This document shows, in pieces, positions 61,108 to 64,000 of a DNA stretch of 64,000 nt. The position numbers were made by a program, and so were the translations under genes. The notes beneath the pieces are model-generated. The model was not told where the DNA came from. It made no database searches and saw nothing but the letters and a program-made list of their open reading frames with translations. Numbering within the stretch: position 1 is the first letter of the stretch; the number at the start of each line of letters is the position of its first letter. The stretch is taken from positions 18,884 to 82,883 of the forward strand of contig CAYGSN010000006.1 of NCBI GenBank assembly GCA_964352675.1. The letters are read 5' to 3'. Source of the stretch: CAYGSN01 sp964352675. GTDB taxonomy: Bacteria; Pseudomonadota; Alphaproteobacteria; Micavibrionales; Micavibrionaceae.

Positions 61108-63394
61108 GTTCGAGAAATTTCAGGATTTCTTTCTTGAGATCCGACTCGACGATCGGTTTGGGCAGGTAAGCGTCCATCCCGGCTTCTATACATTTGTCGC
61201 GGTCGCCGATCAGTGCGTGGGCGGTCATGCCGATAATGGGAGTGCGGGACAGTTTGTTCTTGATTTCCTCCTCCCGAATTTTCTTTGTTGCGGCAAAGCC
61301 GTCCATCTCCGGCATCTGTATATCCATCAGCACAATATCGTAGTGGTTCCGGCTCCAGAGGTTTACGGCTTCTGCCCCGGTTTTGGCCACGTCGTAGTCC
61401 AGCCCCACCTCGTCGAGGATATAGCTGATGACAACGATATTGCCTTCATAATCTTCAACGATCAGGGCCTTGTTTTTGCCGGTCAGAGTTTTACGGATTT
61501 TATCGTTGAGCTTTTTTGCATCGTTGCGGCTTCCGTCTTTTTTGGTTTTTTGATTCTGTAGTTTGACGGGCAGAAGAACCGAGAAGGTGGAGCCTTTCCC
61601 GACTTCGCTGCTCAGGAAAATATCGCCGCCCATAAGTTTCGCCAGGTTGCGGGAAATAGGTAGGCCCAGACCGGTTCCGCCATATTTGCGCGAGACCGAG
61701 GAATCGGCCTGTTTGAAGCGTTCGAACACCAAATCGAAATTCTCCGGCGCGATGCCCATGCCTGTGTCAGTGACATCGATATGCAGGTATTCACTGCCGT
61801 CGCGGTCCTCAAATTCGGCCTTTACGGTGACGCCGCCTTCATCGGTAAACTTAATGGCGTTTCCGATCAGGTTCACGACGATCTGGCGCATTCGCTGCGC
61901 ATCGCCGTGGAAATCATGTCCTTTGATATCACTGTAATCGAATACGAAGCTGACGCCTTTTTCGGAAGCGCGCAGTGCCATCATACTGATGATTTCTTCA
62001 AACAGGTTCTCGAGAGGAAATTCCTCTTCATCCAGCTCCAGCTCGCCGCCTTCGATTTTAGAGAAATCCAGGATATCGTTGATCAGGTCCTTCAGGGAGG
62101 CGCTGCTGGCGGACAAGGTCTTGGCGAGTTTTTTCTGTTTTTCATCAAAGTTCTTCTGGTTTTTTTCGAAAATTTCGGCGATGCCGCTGATGGCGGTTAG
62201 GGGCGTGCGGATTTCGTGGCTCATATGCGCCAGGAATTCGCTTTTTGCGCGGTTGGCTTCTTCGGCCTGTTTTTTCTCTGCCTCCAGGCGCTCCTGTGCT
62301 TTTTTCAGATGGGTGATATCGGCATGAGCACCGACCATTCTTAAGGGCTTACCGTTTTTATCGTATAGCGCTTTTGCCCGCGACTGAACCCAGACCCATC
62401 GCCCGGAGCTGTGTTTCATGCGGTATTCCTGATTGTATTCGGACAGCTCCCCGTTCAGATATGCCTGCTTGTTTCGCCAGACTTTCTCTTTGTCTTCGGG
62501 GTGGACCAGTTCCAGCATATCCTCAGGCGTTCCGGTGAAGGGCTGCCGGTCATGACCCAGCATCGCAAAATACTGGCGTGAATAGAAAACGTCACCACTT
62601 TGGATGTCCCAGTCGAAAATGCCGTCCTGGGTACCCTCGACGGCCAGGGCGAAACGGGCCTCCGTATCCTTCAGGGAGGCTTCGACCTTGCTGCGTTTGC
62701 GCTGGGAGTGCAGAAGAATGGTGTTGAAAATGAGCAGTAGTATGGTGCCGACAACCACGCTGATAAACAGCGTGTTGAAATATTGGCTCTTCTTGTTATC
62801 CAGGGCGTTTACGCGCTCGTTTAGCAGGGCATATTCCTCGTTCAGGATGGCATTATTGATGCGGATGATATTGTCTTTGAGGTTGTCGATGGACTCGACA
62901 TCGTCCAGGATTGTGCTTGTCTCCGGAGGTTTTTCCTTACCCGTCCCGGTAGTTCCGGGCTCGCCGCCGTCTATTGCCGCGGTTTCGGCGGCCTGCGCAA
63001 GGGCCTTTTGCTTTTGCGAGCGCTCTTCCAGCTTTTGTGAAAATTCACCGAAATAGGTGCGCAGCTCATCCAGACGGCTTTGCTGGGAAGGATTATCGCT
63101 GGTCAGGCCTGATAGCATGGCAATATGCTCGGAAACATCGGCCTTTTTTGTCTCATAGGAATCAAGAAAAGACGCGTTGTTGGTCAGGAAATGTGCGAGC
63201 TGCACCGCCTGCATCCCTTCAATCAGGGTGGAAAGCTGTTCCGCCTCGGCAATAACGCTGTGAGTGTGCAACACCAGGTCATCCGTTTTGTCCAGATCGC
63301 GCTCCCCGGTTAACAGGCCATAAGCCAGGGTTCCGGCGCAGGTCAGGAGGAGGGCGATAAACAACACAAAGTTCCGGATGAAGACCGTGTCCAT
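61088..63394 (-). CDS. Hybrid sensor histidine kinase (TM, PAS, HisKA, HATPase, receiver)
   Basis: The 768-residue inner-membrane kinase has a membrane helix at 7-27, a helical periplasmic region to about 205 (CHASE3-like), a second helix at 207-228, and a PAS domain (about 245-360, ending WVWVQSRAKALYDKNGKPLRMVGAHADIT). HisKA has the phospho-His in FLAHMSHEIRTPL (about H393), the HATPase has DTGMGIAPENFDLVFERF and GGTGLGLPISRNL, and the receiver has DIVLMDIQMPEMDGF (about D691). The start MDTVFIRNF with AAGGA was preferred to one 42 codons upstream. It converges with the sigma gene and may act in the same stress circuit. Confidence 0.92.
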   Translation of the reverse strand: MDTVFIRNFVLFIALLLTCAGTLAYGLLTGERDLDKTDDLVLHTHSVIAEAEQLSTLIEGMQAVQLAHFLTNNASFLDSYETKKADVSEHIAMLSGLTSDNPSQQSRLDELRTYFGEFSQKLEERSQKQKALAQAAETAAIDGGEPGTTGTGKEKPPETSTILDDVESIDNLKDNIIRINNAILNEEYALLNERVNALDNKKSQYFNTLFISVVVGTILLLIFNTILLHSQRKRSKVEASLKDTEARFALAVEGTQDGIFDWDIQSGDVFYSRQYFAMLGHDRQPFTGTPEDMLELVHPEDKEKVWRNKQAYLNGELSEYNQEYRMKHSSGRWVWVQSRAKALYDKNGKPLRMVGAHADITHLKKAQERLEAEKKQAEEANRAKSEFLAHMSHEIRTPLTAISGIAEIFEKNQKNFDEKQKKLAKTLSASSASLKDLINDILDFSKIEGGELELDEEEFPLENLFEEIISMMALRASEKGVSFVFDYSDIKGHDFHGDAQRMRQIVVNLIGNAIKFTDEGGVTVKAEFEDRDGSEYLHIDVTDTGMGIAPENFDLVFERFKQADSSVSRKYGGTGLGLPISRNLAKLMGGDIFLSSEVGKGSTFSVLLPVKLQNQKTKKDGSRNDAKKLNDKIRKTLTGKNKALIVEDYEGNIVVISYILDEVGLDYDVAKTGAEAVNLWSRNHYDIVLMDIQMPEMDGFAATKKIREEEIKNKLSRTPIIGMTAHALIGDRDKCIEAGMDAYLPKPIVESDLKKEILKFLEQKREAA

Positions 63395-63541
63395 ATTGTC
63401 CTTGCTATTTTTTTGCAAATTAATACGCCCTTTGTAGCGGAAATAAGGGAATACGGCTATAGAAAAAGACGTTCCCCAGGCGGAAAACGTCTTTTCCAAT
63501 GCTTTTAAGAAATTTATCACTTTGTGTTGTTTTTTATATGC

Positions 63542-63718
63542 CTAAGCGGGGGGTGTTCTCCCCCGGAGGGCGTGAACGGCTGCTGCGATAATAAAGAGCA
63601 CCAGAAAAACAAAGAACAGCAATTGTGCAATCTCTACGGACACGGCGGCCACCCCGCCAAATCCAAGCACAGCGGCAATCAGTGCGATCACCAAAAATGT
63701 TACAGCCCAACCTAACAT
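63542..63718 (-). CDS. DUF1328 (UPF0391) small membrane protein
   Basis: The 58-residue product begins MLGWAVTFLVIALIAAVLGFGG and has two membrane helices and a short RGRTPPA end, the UPF0391 pattern. Members are found in many stress regulons. The ATG at 63716-63718 has an AAAGGAG site (minus strand), and an EcfG-type promoter lies 50 bp upstream. Confidence 0.85.
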   Translation of the reverse strand: MLGWAVTFLVIALIAAVLGFGGVAAVSVEIAQLLFFVFLVLFIIAAAVHALRGRTPPA

Positions 63719-63767
63719 GGGAATCTCCTTTCGTTACGGTTTTGACCAGCAGTTTTCTAATCACGCC

Positions 63768-63792
63768 AACGGCACGACCGTTTGAAAGTTCC
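63768..63792 (-). promoter_or_regulatory. EcfG-type promoter of the DUF1328 gene
   Basis: Minus-strand GGAAC (63788-63792), 16 bp, CGTT (63768-63771). Confidence 0.74.
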
Positions 63793-63887
63793 GTCATTAT
63801 TTTAGGAACTTTTTGGAGTCTCAGGGATTTGTAGGCAAAGCGTTTTATAAAGCGCGCACAATAAAGTTATACAGAAAGGATAGGACC

Positions 63888-64000
63888 ATGAGCACATTTA
63901 AACTTATAGCGCTGGGAAGCGCGGCGATTATCGCGATGCACGGCCCGGCCGTTTTTGCGGCCGATAACGATTTTACCTCCCATCAGAAAGTCAAAAATTC
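63888..64000 (+). CDS. Exported protein, partial (cut by window end)
   Basis: ATG at 63888 after an AGGATAGGA site opens a frame with a signal peptide (MSTFKLIALGSAAIIAMHGPAVFA-A) that runs to the window edge with no stop. Only the start of the mature part is visible (DNDFTSHQKVKN), so no family can be given. Confidence 0.6.
   Translation, partial: MSTFKLIALGSAAIIAMHGPAVFAADNDFTSHQKVKN

Noticed and set aside
63805..63830. GGAAC on the + strand before the last, partial gene
   Set aside because: At 16-18 bp downstream there is no CGTT, only ATTT or TTTG. Not accepted as an EcfG-type promoter.

Overview
The window is chromosomal DNA of an alphaproteobacterium. Signs of this are a usg gene, an RNase E with an acidic and Arg/Gly-rich insertion inside its S1 domain, a CTTG-N18-CCTATAT heat-shock promoter at groESL, and many GGAAC-N16/17-CGTT promoters of the EcfG general-stress type. 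The dotM/dotL pair, pilin-like orphan proteins and MORN-rich gene content recall the Micavibrio lineage, but that placement is inference. Three runs of N (33669-33678, 41889-41988, 55861-55870) mark it as a gapped draft assembly.

Layout. 1-19.5 kb: housekeeping and lineage-specific genes (partial ABC exporter, rne, pilin-like protein, glycosyltransferase, ctaA, ferredoxin, methyltransferase, usg, groESL, a SemiSWEET / EgtD-like methyltransferase / XRE operon, mutM). 19.5-35.3 kb: the replication block rpsT-dnaA ... dnaN-recF ... gyrB. Biotin genes lie between dnaA and dnaN: bioB, then a bioFDA operon that ends in an unusual ferritin-like diiron protein. 35-41 kb: PhzF, a 2H phosphoesterase-like protein, argS, a Fic-fold protein with a degenerate active site, and a second pilin-like paralogue. 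41-47 kb: a protein built of near-identical 72-residue repeats, convergent with dotM-X-dotL, the coupling-protein part of a type IVB (Dot/Icm-like) secretion system. 47.2-53.7 kb: a 6.4 kb segment bounded by a perfect 50-bp direct repeat of the 3' part of tRNA-Thr. It carries only two genes, a 1690-residue J-domain/MORN/transmembrane protein and a von Willebrand A protein, and no integrase. This is the best candidate for an undescribed system. 53.8-64 kb: a stress island of small soluble and membrane proteins (CBS, CsbD, PRC-barrel, DUF2383, EF-hand, entericidin, holin-like, DUF883, DUF1328), most with their own EcfG-type promoter, together with an ECF sigma factor, an OmpR-type regulator and a hybrid histidine kinase.

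How the parts fit: the 54-64 kb genes look like one sigma-controlled regulon packed beside a sigma factor and signalling proteins. The biotin genes give the last four steps of biotin synthesis, with the diiron protein as a possible accessory. dotM, X and dotL form a coupling complex whose other subunits lie outside the window. Several non-coding signals stand out: a well-formed promoter-to-terminator unit of about 106 nt upstream of mutM, a 15-codon leader ORF ending in a terminator hairpin before bioB, and a double hairpin at 4.4-4.5 kb.
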